A stretch of DNA of 64,000 nucleotides, taken from Ferrovibrio sp041906005. GTDB taxonomy: Bacteria > Pseudomonadota > Alphaproteobacteria > Ferrovibrionales > Ferrovibrionaceae. The notes under the pieces are model-generated. The model searched no databases and was not told the DNA's origin. It saw nothing but the letters and a program-made list of their open reading frames with translations. Both the position numbers and the translations under genes were made by a program. Location of the stretch: contig NZ_JAYRJY010000001.1 of the NCBI RefSeq assembly GCF_041906005.1, positions 2,108,001 through 2,172,000 of the forward strand, read 5' to 3'. Shown here piece by piece: positions 17,273 to 25,949 of this stretch. Every line of letters begins with the position of its first letter. Positions within the stretch are counted from its first letter, which is position 1.

Positions 17273-17293
17273 CCGATGCTACCGGACCCGCTG
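17257..17293 (-). terminator. Rho-independent terminator after carD
   Basis: On the minus strand, AGCGGGTCCGG and CCGGACCCGCT form an 11-bp perfect stem (17283-17293 with 17260-17270) around a 12-base loop, followed by TTTT (17257-17260). It lies about 95 bp past the carD stop and overlaps the earliest possible start of the next gene. Confidence 0.8.
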
Positions 17294-17388
17294 CAGAATG
17301 CGAAGCGAAAAGCCGTGTGATTTTTTCGCGTCCGGAGCGATGCGTGGCGCGCCGGCCCGGTACGGACATCAGGCCGCCGCGAAAGGCA

Positions 17389-18402
17389 TCAGGCGATCTT
17401 GAGGATCTTCTCCAGCTTCTTGGTGGCCGAATCCTCGTCGATCCGCTCCACCGCGGCCAGTTCGCGCACCAGGCGGTCCAGCGCCGATTCATAGATCTGG
17501 CGCTCGGAATAGCTCTGGTCGGGCTGGCCGGCATTGCGATGCAGGTCGCGCACGACTTCCGCGATCGAAACCGGATCGCCGGAATTGATCTTGGCTTCGT
17601 ATTCCTGGGCGCGGCGGCTCCACATGGCGCGTTTGATGCGGGCGCGACCCTTCAGGGTATCCAGCGCGGTGCGCATTTTCTGCGGCGAACTGAGTTTGCG
17701 GATGCCCACCGAATTCACCTTCGACAGCGGCACGCGCACGGTCATCTTGTCGCGCTCGAATTCCACCACCATCAGGTCCAGCTCAAAGCCGGCGATCATC
17801 TGGCGCTCGATGCGCAGGATCTTGCCCACGCCATGGGTCGGATACACGACATGGTCGCCGGCGGCGAAATCCACCTTCACCTTGGCCGGCACGGGCTTGA
17901 GCTGCATCGGTTTCTGCTGCTGCTGCACCGGTTTGGGTTCGGCGGCGGCCGGCTTCACCGGCTGCGGCAGCGGCCGCGAGGGCGGTGCCGAGACGGCCAT
18001 CGGCTTCGACGGCCGGGCCGGCACGGGCATGGCCTTGGCGGCGGGCTTCGCCGCTGGCTTGGCGGCTTCGATCTTCTTCTTGGCCGGCGCGGCGGCGGCC
18101 GGCTTGGCAGCCATTTTCGGGGCGGCCGGTTTCGGCGCAGCGGTCTTGGCCGCCGGTTTGGCGACGGGTTTGGCGACGGGGGGCTTGGCAACGGGTTTGG
18201 CCTTGGCCGCCGGCGCCTTGGCGGCGGGCTTGGCGGCCGGTTTCGCGGCGGCCGGCTTGGCCGGGGCCTTGGCTTTCACCGGCTGCTTCACCGTGGCCGG
18301 CTTCTTCGTCGCGGCCGCCCTGGCTGCGGCCGGTTTGGCCGCCGGCTTCTTGCCGGCCGGGGTCTTTTTGCTCACAGGGGCTTTCTTCGCGGCTTTGGTC
18401 AC
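17389..18402 (-). CDS. carD: CarD family transcriptional regulator with long Lys/Ala/Pro-rich tail
   Basis: CarD binds the beta lobe of RNA polymerase and stabilises open promoter complexes. The C-terminal ~165 residues form the CarD domain: the RID-type fold FAAGDHVVYPTHGVGKILRIE followed by the helical DNA-contacting part with SRRAQEYEAKINSGD. Before it lie about 170 residues of AKP/AAKPA repeats, strongly basic and probably disordered, unusually long against the ~170 residues of typical alphaproteobacterial CarD. GTG 18402 (MTKAAKKAPVS) is chosen because GAGGGTGG precedes it; ATG 18420 is the alternative, giving six more residues. It follows fdxA in the same direction. Confidence 0.92.
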   Translation of the reverse strand: MTKAAKKAPVSKKTPAGKKPAAKPAAARAAATKKPATVKQPVKAKAPAKPAAAKPAAKPAAKAPAAKAKPVAKPPVAKPVAKPAAKTAAPKPAAPKMAAKPAAAAPAKKKIEAAKPAAKPAAKAMPVPARPSKPMAVSAPPSRPLPQPVKPAAAEPKPVQQQQKPMQLKPVPAKVKVDFAAGDHVVYPTHGVGKILRIERQMIAGFELDLMVVEFERDKMTVRVPLSKVNSVGIRKLSSPQKMRTALDTLKGRARIKRAMWSRRAQEYEAKINSGDPVSIAEVVRDLHRNAGQPDQSYSERQIYESALDRLVRELAAVERIDEDSATKKLEKILKIA

Positions 18403-18751
18403 TGGCCACCCTCGCTTCATGTCAATCCATCCGACCCATCGTCGCGCCCTGTATCGGGAAGAGAGGGGCCCGACCAAATACGGGAGTGTCAGGGTCCGGA
18501 GACCCTGTGCAAAATCCGCGCTGGTCGAAACCAATCTCTCGAGCGCAACCTGAAGCTGCAATTCATGATCCGCAGTCCAGGAGCCGGTCCCACCCACCCG
18601 GTATGATCGCCGGGTGAGGTTATTGTTCCGTTACATAATATACCACAGCCCGGGCGGGGTGCACAGCAATGAACAGGACGCGCAACACGGCAGCGTTGCG
18701 CGCTATAGTGGAAATCCGGGCTTTCGAAGCGGTTTTGGCGGTCGGTAAGGC
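18403..18751 (-). other. Gap between fdxA and carD; AT-rich promoter-like stretch
   Basis: About 349 bases with no supportable gene. On the minus strand a locally AT-rich stretch at 18619-18646 contains TATATT and TATTAT candidates for a -10 box, in an otherwise GC-rich context, and is the likeliest carD promoter. No clear terminator for fdxA was found. Confidence 0.4.
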
Positions 18752-19093
18752 TTACTTGTTGCCTTCGCCCGGGTTGGGGCTGAAATGCTGCTTGAACTTG
18801 TCCGGCACGCCTTTCCAGCTGTCGGCATCAGCCGGAGCCTGGCCCTTGCGGGTGATGTTGGGCCATTTGGCGGCATAATCCCGGTTCATCTCGACCCAGG
18901 CCTCGGCCCGGTTGTCGGTATCGGGCAGGATGGCCTCGGCCGGGCATTCCGGTTCGCAGACGCCGCAATCGATGCATTCGTCCGGATTGATCACCAGCAT
19001 GTTCTCGCCGACATAGAAACAGTCGACCGGACAGACCTCGACGCAATCCATGTACTTGCACTTGATGCACTGCTCGGTCACGACGTAGGTCAT
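18752..19093 (-). CDS. fdxA: Seven-iron ferredoxin FdxA
   Basis: Small electron carrier (113 residues) with one [3Fe-4S] and one [4Fe-4S] cluster. The ligand pattern is C-x7-C-x3-CP at the N-terminus (Cys9, Cys17 and Cys21, with an extra Cys12) followed by CIDCGVCEPECP. The ~55-residue C-terminal extension (RAEAWVEMNRDYAAKWPNI) is typical of this alphaproteobacterial family. ATG 19093 starts the MTYVVTEQC strand; a longer frame to 19174 has no family support. Partners are not evident locally. The S4-domain gene lies upstream in the same direction, a frequent pairing. Confidence 0.95.
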   Translation of the reverse strand: MTYVVTEQCIKCKYMDCVEVCPVDCFYVGENMLVINPDECIDCGVCEPECPAEAILPDTDNRAEAWVEMNRDYAAKWPNITRKGQAPADADSWKGVPDKFKQHFSPNPGEGNK

Positions 19094-19283
19094 CGGCGGA
19101 ACCCTGGAAAAGCTGGCTTCGGTTGGGCTGCCTGATATGGGGCGGCAGCGGCGCGTGGGGTAGCACAGGGGCAAATCCCGGTCAATTATTCGTATACATA
19201 CAGTATCGGATCAAGCGGATTCCGCAGGATGCGCCGCGATGCCGCAGATTCATTCTGAGGCTGCGGGTTGCCGGCCGCCGGTC

Positions 19284-19565
19284 TCAAGGAACGGCTTCGT
19301 AGCTCGCCTGTGCTTCCGGGGCCGGACCGCGCCGGGCCGGCAGGCTGAGCACGCGGACCACTTTCACCCCGGCCGGCAGCGGCAGGGTCAGCACATCACC
19401 TACCCGCACCAGGGCGTGGGATTTGTCCACCACACGGCCGTTGATGCGGATGCGGCCCTTGCCAGCCAGCTTCTGGCCGATCGCCCGCGTCTTGCAGAAG
19501 CGGGTCAGCCACAGCCACTTGTCGAGCCGCAATGCGCCCTGTTCGGTGTCGTCGTCATCGTTCAT
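19284..19565 (-). CDS. S4-domain RNA-binding protein (Hsp15/HslR-like)
   Basis: The 93-residue protein is essentially one S4 fold (LRLDKWLWLTRFCKTRAIGQ, then GKGRIRINGRVVDKSHALVRVGD). It matches heat-shock protein Hsp15, which binds 50S subunits carrying stalled nascent chains. The C-terminal basic tail of E. coli Hsp15 is shorter here (SLPARRGPAPEAQA). It starts at ATG 19565. It lies 190 bp upstream of fdxA in the same orientation. Confidence 0.9.
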   Translation of the reverse strand: MNDDDDTEQGALRLDKWLWLTRFCKTRAIGQKLAGKGRIRINGRVVDKSHALVRVGDVLTLPLPAGVKVVRVLSLPARRGPAPEAQASYEAVP

Positions 19566-19597
19566 CGCCGCGAGTATATCGCGATGCGTCGCCGCAC

Positions 19598-20725
19598 TTA
19601 AGCGGCCGCCGTGGTCTCGGCCAGCCAGCCCACCACGCCACGCAGGGCCTCGATGCGGCTGGCTCCTTCTTCGTCACGCAGGCGGCGATACAGCGCCACC
19701 TGCTGGGCCGCCGAAGTGCCGCGCTGCAGGATGGTGCGGGCATGCGTCACTTCCGTCATGCAGCCCAGCGCCTCGGCATCCTCGGCGATCAGCTCCAGCA
19801 TGGCTTCGATGATGTCGGCGAATGGCACGACGCGGCGGGCATTGAAATCGATCAGGCCCTCGGTGGTGCCGTAACGCTGGGCGCGCCAGCGGTTTTCCTC
19901 GATCAGCAGGCGCGTATGGTTGCGCCAGATGCCGTTCAGATCGGGCAGGCGCCGCAAGGCGCGCACCAGGCAGCGATAGATCGCGGCGATGCACAGCGTG
20001 TCTTCCAGATGGGTGCAGGAATCGGCGATGCGCAGCTCCAGCGTGGGGAAACGCAGGCTTGGCCGAATCGCCCACCAGACATGGCTGGCATCCTCGATTA
20101 CGCCGGATGAAACCAGCGTGTCGATGAAGCTGTTGTAATCGGCCAGATTGACGAAGAAATCGGGAATGCCGGTGCGCGGCAATTCGTCATAGGCGGCCAG
20201 GCGATAGCCCATCAGGCCGGTGGCGTGCTTGCGCCAGAAGGGCGAGGAAGTGCTCAACGCCAGCAGCACCGGCAGAAACGGCAGGATACGGTTCATCACA
20301 TCGATGCGCACATGCGGGTCGGTGATTTCCACATGCACATGCAGGCCGCACATCATGTTGCGCATGGCCAGGAATTTCAGGTCGTCGGCCAGCTTGTGAT
20401 AGCGCGGCTTGTCGGTCGGCTGCTGCTCGTTCCATTCCGCCATCGGATGGGTGCCGGCAGCAAAAACCTCCAGGTCGAATTCCGCCGTGGCATCGCGCAG
20501 GGCGCGGCGATAGCGGCGCAGATGGCTGCGCGCCTCGTCCAGCGAATGGCAGACCGGCGTGGCAATCTCGATCTGCGATTGCAGCAATTCAGGCGTCACC
20601 TGTTCGCCCAAGGCGCCGCGGGCGCGGCGGATCAGGGCCTTGGGCATGCGCGATACCGCGTTCTTGGTGTCGCGTTCGGCCAGGAAATATTCTTCTTCGA
20701 TGCCGATGGGATAGCCGACGCTCAT
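19598..20725 (-). CDS. YbdK-type carboxylate-amine ligase (GCS2 family)
   Basis: ATP-dependent ligase of the glutamate-cysteine ligase 2 family (375 residues), joining a carboxylate such as glutamate to an amine. The E. coli relative YbdK has only weak gamma-glutamylcysteine activity, so the true substrate is open. Landmarks are IGIEEEYFLAERDT at the N-terminus, the central MCGLHVHVEITD and later LRFPTLELRIADS. A near-perfect TAAGGAGG lies seven bases before ATG 20725, ruling out the longer frame to 20944. Single-gene unit, divergent from an SDR. Confidence 0.92.
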   Translation of the reverse strand: MSVGYPIGIEEEYFLAERDTKNAVSRMPKALIRRARGALGEQVTPELLQSQIEIATPVCHSLDEARSHLRRYRRALRDATAEFDLEVFAAGTHPMAEWNEQQPTDKPRYHKLADDLKFLAMRNMMCGLHVHVEITDPHVRIDVMNRILPFLPVLLALSTSSPFWRKHATGLMGYRLAAYDELPRTGIPDFFVNLADYNSFIDTLVSSGVIEDASHVWWAIRPSLRFPTLELRIADSCTHLEDTLCIAAIYRCLVRALRRLPDLNGIWRNHTRLLIEENRWRAQRYGTTEGLIDFNARRVVPFADIIEAMLELIAEDAEALGCMTEVTHARTILQRGTSAAQQVALYRRLRDEEGASRIEALRGVVGWLAETTAAA

Positions 20726-20946
20726 CGGAACCTCCTTACGCAATGTCGCTGCAATCAAACAGGCAGGGGGAATCCCGCGGGCAGGGCTGTTGTGTGTTGT
20801 GCTTGCGCCTGCTGCCGGACCGGGCCTATTTCCCCGTTCAATAAGGCCGGAATATGGCGGCCGGGCGGTTTCCAGCCGGTACCCGCCGGCATAAAGGGCA
20901 GGGCCGCCGCTGGCGCCCATCATGGGCCTGCGATAGATTTGCAACT

Positions 20947-21687
20947 ATGACAGACCGCCAACGCACGCTCATCCTCACCGGCGCCAGTCGTGGCATCGGC
21001 CATGCCACCGTGAAGCGCTTCTCGGCGGCCGGCTGGCGCGTCTTCACCGTCTCGCGACAGCCATTTTCGGAGGATTGCCCCTGGGAGGGCGGCGCCGAAA
21101 GCCATGTGCAGATGGATCTCAACGATATCTCTACCCTGCCGGCGACGATTGCCGATCTGAAAAAGCGTCTGCCCGACGGCAAGCTGGATGCCCTGGTCAA
21201 TAACGCGGCGATCTCGCCGAAAGGTCCCGGCGGATCGCGGCTCGGCGTACTGGATACCGATCTGGCCGCGCTGATGCATGTCTACAACGTCAACCTGTTC
21301 TCGGTGGCTTTGCTGGCCAAGGGCCTGTTCGACGAGCTGAAGGCCGCGCAGGGCTCGATCGTCAACGTCACCTCCATTGCCGGCAGCCGCGTGCATCCCT
21401 TCGCCGGCATGGCCTATGCCACCTCCAAGGCGGCTTTGGCGGCGCTGACCCGCGAGATGGCCTGGGAATTCGGGCCGCATAACGTGCGGGTCAATGCCAT
21501 CGCGCCGGGTGAAATCGACACTTCGATCCTTTCGCCGGGCACCGACGAGATCGTGCGCCGGGAAATCCCCATGCACCGCCTGGGCAAGCCCGAGGAAGTG
21601 GCCAGCACGATCTATTTCCTGTGCACCCAGACCTCGTCCTATGTGAACGGGGCGGAAATCCACATCAACGGCGGCCAGCACGTCTGA
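20947..21687 (+). CDS. SDR family NAD(P)-dependent oxidoreductase
   Basis: Classical short-chain dehydrogenase/reductase (246 residues). It has the cofactor motif TGASRGIG (12-19), NNAA, the catalytic Ser in VTSIAGS and the YxxxK pair in AYATSKAALAALT. The NVRVNAIAPGEIDT segment and a C-terminal GAEIHINGGQHV are also classical. The reaction is oxidation of an alcohol or reduction of a carbonyl; the substrate is unknown. ATG 20947 is used because the frame upstream to 20854 has no SDR sequence. It is divergent from the YbdK-type ligase. Confidence 0.92.
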   Translation: MTDRQRTLILTGASRGIGHATVKRFSAAGWRVFTVSRQPFSEDCPWEGGAESHVQMDLNDISTLPATIADLKKRLPDGKLDALVNNAAISPKGPGGSRLGVLDTDLAALMHVYNVNLFSVALLAKGLFDELKAAQGSIVNVTSIAGSRVHPFAGMAYATSKAALAALTREMAWEFGPHNVRVNAIAPGEIDTSILSPGTDEIVRREIPMHRLGKPEEVASTIYFLCTQTSSYVNGAEIHINGGQHV

Positions 21688-21835
21688 TAATTCCCGCCGG
21701 GGCTTGTGGTTTTGCCCGGGGTGGATTAGCCTTAAACACATTCCGGCAGCGTAATATACGGGATTGCGCCGACGAGGCTGCATAACCCGGTTCAGAAACG
21801 CCGTCTGGCCCATATCGGCTAATTCCGAGGTAACC

Positions 21836-23182
21836 GTGCTCAAGGGCAAACGCATCCTGCTGGTGATTTCGGGTGGCATTGCTGCCTACAAGTCGCTTGA
21901 GCTGATCCGCCGCCTGCGCGAACGGGGCGCGAGCGTGCGCTGTGCGATGACCAGCGCGGCCGAGCATTTCGTCACCCCCATGAGCGTCTCTGCCCTGAGT
22001 GGCGAAAAGGTCGCGAGCGATCTCTTCTCGCTGACCGATGAAGCCGAGATGGGGCATATCGAACTCTCGCGTGATGCCGACCTGCTGGTGGTCGCGCCGG
22101 CCACCGCCAACATCCTCGCCCGCATGGCCCAGGGTCTGGCCGATGACATGGCCACCACTTTGCTGCTCGCAACCGATAAACCGATTCTGGTCGCGCCGGC
22201 GATGAACGTGCGCATGTGGGTGCATCCGGCCACCCAGCGCAATGTCGAGCAGCTCAAGAAGGATGGCGTCGCCTTCATCGGGCCCAACGACGGCGAGATG
22301 GCCTGCGGCGAATTCGGTCCCGGCCGCATGGCCGAACCGCTGGAAATCGTCGCCGCCATCGAAAAGTATTTTGGCGAGGCGCAGCTCGGCAAGCCGCTGC
22401 CGCGCCATCTCACGCTGGTCTCGGCGGCCCGCCCCGCACCCATGCCGGCCAGCGTGCAGCCGCTGTCCCAGGCGCGGACCCAGGCATTGAAAGGCCGCCG
22501 GATCATCGTCACCTCCGGCCCCACGCACGAACCGATCGATCCGGTGCGCTACATCGCCAACCGTTCCTCGGGCAAGCAGGGTCATGCCATCGCCGCAGCC
22601 CTGGCCGCCCAGGGCGCCGAGGTCACTTTGGTCAGCGGCCCGGTCAACCTGCCCGACCCGCCGGGTGTAAAGACCGTGCATGTGGAATCGGCGCGTGAGA
22701 TGTTTGAGCATTGCTTCCTCGCGCTGCCGGTCGATGCCGTGGTCTGCGCCGCCGCCGTGGCCGACTGGCGCGTGGCGGTGGAAGCGCCGCAGAAGCTGAA
22801 GAAAAGCGGCGACCTGCCGCCCACGCTTAAATTAGCCGAGAACCCGGATATCCTGCGCGCCATCGCCACCACCGACCCCAAGCGCCGGCCGGCGCTCGTG
22901 GTCGGCTTCGCCGCCGAGACCGAGAATGTGGTGGCCTATGCGCGGAAGAAGCTGCAATCGAAAGGCTGCGACTGGATCGTGGCCAACAATGTGGCGGAAG
23001 GCACCGGCACCTTCGGCGGCGACCGTAACACCGTGCATCTGGTGCGTGGCGAATCCGTTGAGGCCAAAGCTTCAGTGGAAGATTGGCCGACCATGAGCAA
23101 GCAGGATGTGGCGGCCCGGCTGGCCGACCGCATCGCCGCGTATTTCAACGCCCCCGGCAAGAAGAAAGACAAGTCCGCATGA
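21836..23182 (+). CDS. coaBC: Bifunctional phosphopantothenoylcysteine decarboxylase/synthetase
   Basis: Two consecutive coenzyme A biosynthesis steps: CoaB joins 4'-phosphopantothenate to cysteine using CTP, and CoaC decarboxylates the product with FMN. The 448 residues contain the N-terminal flavoprotein domain (GKRILLVISGGIAAYKSLEL, PATANILARMAQGLADD, PAMN) and the C-terminal synthetase (SGPTHEPIDPVRYIANRSSG and AAVADWR, then a late FAAETEN). GTG 21836 with GAGG upstream starts it. Its stop overlaps the dut start (ATGA at 23179-23182), a common alphaproteobacterial coupling. Confidence 0.96.
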   Translation: MLKGKRILLVISGGIAAYKSLELIRRLRERGASVRCAMTSAAEHFVTPMSVSALSGEKVASDLFSLTDEAEMGHIELSRDADLLVVAPATANILARMAQGLADDMATTLLLATDKPILVAPAMNVRMWVHPATQRNVEQLKKDGVAFIGPNDGEMACGEFGPGRMAEPLEIVAAIEKYFGEAQLGKPLPRHLTLVSAARPAPMPASVQPLSQARTQALKGRRIIVTSGPTHEPIDPVRYIANRSSGKQGHAIAAALAAQGAEVTLVSGPVNLPDPPGVKTVHVESAREMFEHCFLALPVDAVVCAAAVADWRVAVEAPQKLKKSGDLPPTLKLAENPDILRAIATTDPKRRPALVVGFAAETENVVAYARKKLQSKGCDWIVANNVAEGTGTFGGDRNTVHLVRGESVEAKASVEDWPTMSKQDVAARLADRIAAYFNAPGKKKDKSA

Positions 23183-23658
23183 CCGCTCCGTTGCATGTGC
23201 CGCTGAAACGCCTGCCCCATGGCGCCGACCTGCCGCTGCCGGCCTATGCCACGGCCGATGCCGCCGGTCTCGATCTGCTGGCGGCTTTGGCCGAACCGGT
23301 CACGCTCAAGCCTGGCGAGCGCAAGCTGATCCCCACCGGCCTCAGCATTGCCGTGCCCCCGGGCTTTGAAGCCCAGGTGCGGCCGCGTTCCGGCCTTGCA
23401 TTGAAGCATGGCGTCACCGTGCTGAACGCCCCTGGCACCGTGGATGCCGATTATCGCGGCGAGGTTGGCGTGATCCTGATCAATCACGGCGACCAGCCTT
23501 TTGTGATCAACCGCGGCGAACGCATCGCACAGATGGTGGTTGCCGCCTACAGCCGCGTCGAATGGATCGAAGCGGCGGAATTACCGCAGACCCAGCGCGG
23601 CGCCGGCGGCTTCGGTTCGACCGGCACCGGCACGGGTGCTGCGGCCAAGACAGCCTGA
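23179..23658 (+). CDS. dut: dUTP diphosphatase
   Basis: Trimeric dUTPase hydrolysing dUTP to dUMP and PPi, which limits uracil in DNA and supplies dTMP synthesis. The 159 residues carry the five family motifs: ADAAGLDLLA, PRSGLALKHG, GTVDADYRGEVGVILIN, GERIAQMVV and the C-terminal RGAGGFGSTG that closes over the active site. The tail has an extra Gly/Thr run. The start overlaps the coaBC stop by four bases, so translation is coupled. Confidence 0.97.
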   Translation: MTAPLHVPLKRLPHGADLPLPAYATADAAGLDLLAALAEPVTLKPGERKLIPTGLSIAVPPGFEAQVRPRSGLALKHGVTVLNAPGTVDADYRGEVGVILINHGDQPFVINRGERIAQMVVAAYSRVEWIEAAELPQTQRGAGGFGSTGTGTGAAAKTA

Positions 23659-23671
23659 GGAGACGACGACA

Positions 23672-24124
23672 ATGCTCAAGTGCACGCGGCGTACCATGCA
23701 CGCCCTGGAAGCGGTGGTGGATATCGCCTTTCACGCGCGGCCCGAACCGGTGCAGTCCAAGGATATCGCCACCCGCCAGGGTGTGCCGCAGCGCTATCTG
23801 GAACAGGTGATGCAGCATCTGGTGCGCAACGGCATCCTCAAGGGTGTGCGCGGCCCGCGTGGCGGCTACACGCTGGCGCGCGAACGCCGCCGCATCACGG
23901 TGGGCGAGGTGGTGCGCATCGTTTCCGAACTGGATGCCGATGGCGATGACGATTTCTCGGCGGGTTCGGAACTCGGCCGCCGCACCGTGCAGCCGATCTG
24001 GGAGGAATGCCAGGCCGTGCTGATGGCGCGTGTCGACAAGATCACGCTGGAGGATCTTTGTGATCGCGCCGAAACGGCCGGTTTTGCCGCCGAGCTGGAA
24101 GGCGCGGATAATTTTGCGATCTGA
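23672..24124 (+). CDS. Rrf2 family transcriptional regulator (CymR-like)
   Basis: Winged-helix repressor (150 residues) with the Rrf2 opening CTRRTMHALEAVVDIAFHAR, the recognition helix QRYLEQVMQHLVRNGIL and GVRGPRGGYTLA. The three closely spaced cysteines that bind Fe-S in IscR and NsrR are absent; Cys4, Cys111 and Cys130 are scattered. This fits the CymR group, which senses cysteine status, often with CysK. The gene lies 55 bp before cysK, so it probably regulates cysteine synthesis. TGAGGAG precedes ATG 23672. Confidence 0.88.
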   Translation: MLKCTRRTMHALEAVVDIAFHARPEPVQSKDIATRQGVPQRYLEQVMQHLVRNGILKGVRGPRGGYTLARERRRITVGEVVRIVSELDADGDDDFSAGSELGRRTVQPIWEECQAVLMARVDKITLEDLCDRAETAGFAAELEGADNFAI

Positions 24125-24179
24125 CGCGTTGAGTCCTGATCCCAGGCCCAGCGAGTAAATCGAAAGAACGGGAGGAATC

Positions 24180-25160
24180 ATGACGCAGGCGCGCCCCAAC
24201 AGCATCCGTCCGGCCAATCCGCCGCGTGGCCGGGTTTACGACTCCATCGTCGATACCATCGGCGCCACGCCGCTGGTGCGCATCAACCGTCTGGCGCAGG
24301 AGGCGGGGGCCAAAGCCGATCTTCTGGCCAAGCTGGAATTCTTCAACCCGCTGAGTTCGGTGAAGGACCGCATCGGTATCGCCATGATCGAGGCGATGGA
24401 GCAAAGCGGCCAGCTCAAGCCCGGTGCCACCATCGTCGAGCCCACCTCGGGCAATACCGGCATCGCGCTGGCTTTCGTCGCCGCCGCCAAGGGATATCGC
24501 CTGATCCTGGTGATGCCGGAAAGCATGTCGATCGAACGCCGCAAGATGCTCAAGTATCTTGGCGCCGAACTCGATCTCACGCCGGCCGGCATGGGCATGA
24601 AGGGCGCGCTGGCCCGCGCCGCCGAATTGCTGAAGGAGATTCCCGGCAGCGTGATGCCGCAGCAATTCGAGAATCCGGCCAACCCCGAGATCCATCGTCA
24701 CACCACGGCCGAGGAAATCTGGGCCGACACGGCAGGCAAGGTGGATGTGGTGATTTCCGGCGTCGGCACCGGCGGCACGCTCACCGGCATCGGCAGCGTC
24801 TTGAAGAAGAAAAAGCCGTCCCTGCGCATGGTGGCAGTGGAACCCGAAGACAGCCCGATGATCTCGGCCGGCAAGGCTGGTCCGCACAAGATCCAGGGCA
24901 TCGGTGCCGGCTTCATCCCCGGCAATCTCGACACGTCGCTGATCGACGAGGTAATCACCATCGGCAACGAAACCGCGTTCGAGACCTCGCGCCGCATGGC
25001 GAAGCTGGAAGGCATTCCCGCCGGCATCTCCTCGGGTGCCGCCATGGCTGCCGGTCTGGAAGTCGCGTCTAGGCCGGGCATGGACGGCAAGACAGTGGTT
25101 GTCATCATCCCGTCCTTTGCCGAGCGTTATCTCTCCACCGCCCTGTTCGACGGGCTCTGA
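24180..25160 (+). CDS. cysK: Cysteine synthase A
   Basis: PLP enzyme making L-cysteine from O-acetylserine and sulfide. It has 326 residues. The PLP lysine is in NPLSSVKDRIG, the substrate loop is TSGNTGIAL, and the cofactor phosphate loop is GVGTGGTLTGIG. ATG 24180 has GGGAGGA upstream; about 20 residues precede the conserved IVDTIGATPLV. It is flanked by a CymR-like Rrf2 regulator upstream and moeB four bases downstream, a sulfur-handling set. Confidence 0.95.
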   Translation: MTQARPNSIRPANPPRGRVYDSIVDTIGATPLVRINRLAQEAGAKADLLAKLEFFNPLSSVKDRIGIAMIEAMEQSGQLKPGATIVEPTSGNTGIALAFVAAAKGYRLILVMPESMSIERRKMLKYLGAELDLTPAGMGMKGALARAAELLKEIPGSVMPQQFENPANPEIHRHTTAEEIWADTAGKVDVVISGVGTGGTLTGIGSVLKKKKPSLRMVAVEPEDSPMISAGKAGPHKIQGIGAGFIPGNLDTSLIDEVITIGNETAFETSRRMAKLEGIPAGISSGAAMAAGLEVASRPGMDGKTVVVIIPSFAERYLSTALFDGL

Positions 25161-25164
25161 GATC

Positions 25165-25929
25165 GTGGCGGCCTTCGGCAAGGACGAACTGGAGCGTTAC
25201 GCCCGCCACATCATCCTGCCCGAGATCGGCGGCGCGGGGCAGCAGAAGCTGAAAACCTCGCGTGTGCTGGTGATCGGCGCCGGTGGCCTGGGCTCGCCCT
25301 TGCTGCTCTATCTGGCGGCGGCCGGCGTGGGCACGCTGGGCATCGTTGACGACGACATCGTCTCGCTGTCCAACCTGCAGCGCCAGGTGCTGCACGGCAC
25401 CGAACGCATCGGCATCAAGAAAACGGAAAGCGCCGCCGTCTCGTTGGCGGCGCTCAATCCGCATGTGCGGGTGATCGAGCATACCACGCGGCTGACACCG
25501 GAAACCGCCGACGCCCTGATCGGCGGCTATGATCTGGTTGCCGATGGCAGCGACAATTTCGATACCCGCTTCCTGGTCAACGACACCTGCTATCGCCTGA
25601 AGAAAACCCTGGTGACCGCGGCGATGCTGCGCTTCGACGGCCAGCTCTCCACCTTCAAGGCGCATCAGGGCGCGCCGCATCCCTGCTATCGCTGTGTCTT
25701 CCCCGAACCGCCGCCACCGGGCAGTGTGCCGGCCTGTTCAGAAGCCGGCGTGCTGGGCGCCCTGGGCGGCGTGATGGGCAGCCTGCAGGCGCTGGAAGTG
25801 GTGAAGGAACTGCTTGGTCTGGGCGAGAGCCTGTCGGGTCGCCTGCTGCTCTATGACGCATTGCGCGGCGACGTGCGCACCGTGAAACTGCGCCGCGACC
25901 CCCAATGCCGCACCTGCGGCGACACCTGA
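25165..25929 (+). CDS. moeB: MoeB/ThiF-type adenylyltransferase
   Basis: E1-like enzyme (254 residues) that adenylates the C-terminal Gly-Gly of a ubiquitin-like sulfur carrier (MoaD or ThiS). It has the nucleotide motif VIGAGGLGSPLLLYLAAAGVG, the adenylation Arg region NLQRQVLHGTERIG, the SDNFDTRFLVND helix, and two zinc CxxC pairs (CYRC and CRTC). No rhodanese domain follows, so it is the short MoeB form. GTG 25165 begins the AFGKDELERYARHIILPE segment, four bases after the cysK stop, linking it to cysteine-derived sulfur supply. Confidence 0.92.
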   Translation: MAAFGKDELERYARHIILPEIGGAGQQKLKTSRVLVIGAGGLGSPLLLYLAAAGVGTLGIVDDDIVSLSNLQRQVLHGTERIGIKKTESAAVSLAALNPHVRVIEHTTRLTPETADALIGGYDLVADGSDNFDTRFLVNDTCYRLKKTLVTAAMLRFDGQLSTFKAHQGAPHPCYRCVFPEPPPPGSVPACSEAGVLGALGGVMGSLQALEVVKELLGLGESLSGRLLLYDALRGDVRTVKLRRDPQCRTCGDT

Positions 25930-25949
25930 CCGATTGCGTGACATGAGCG

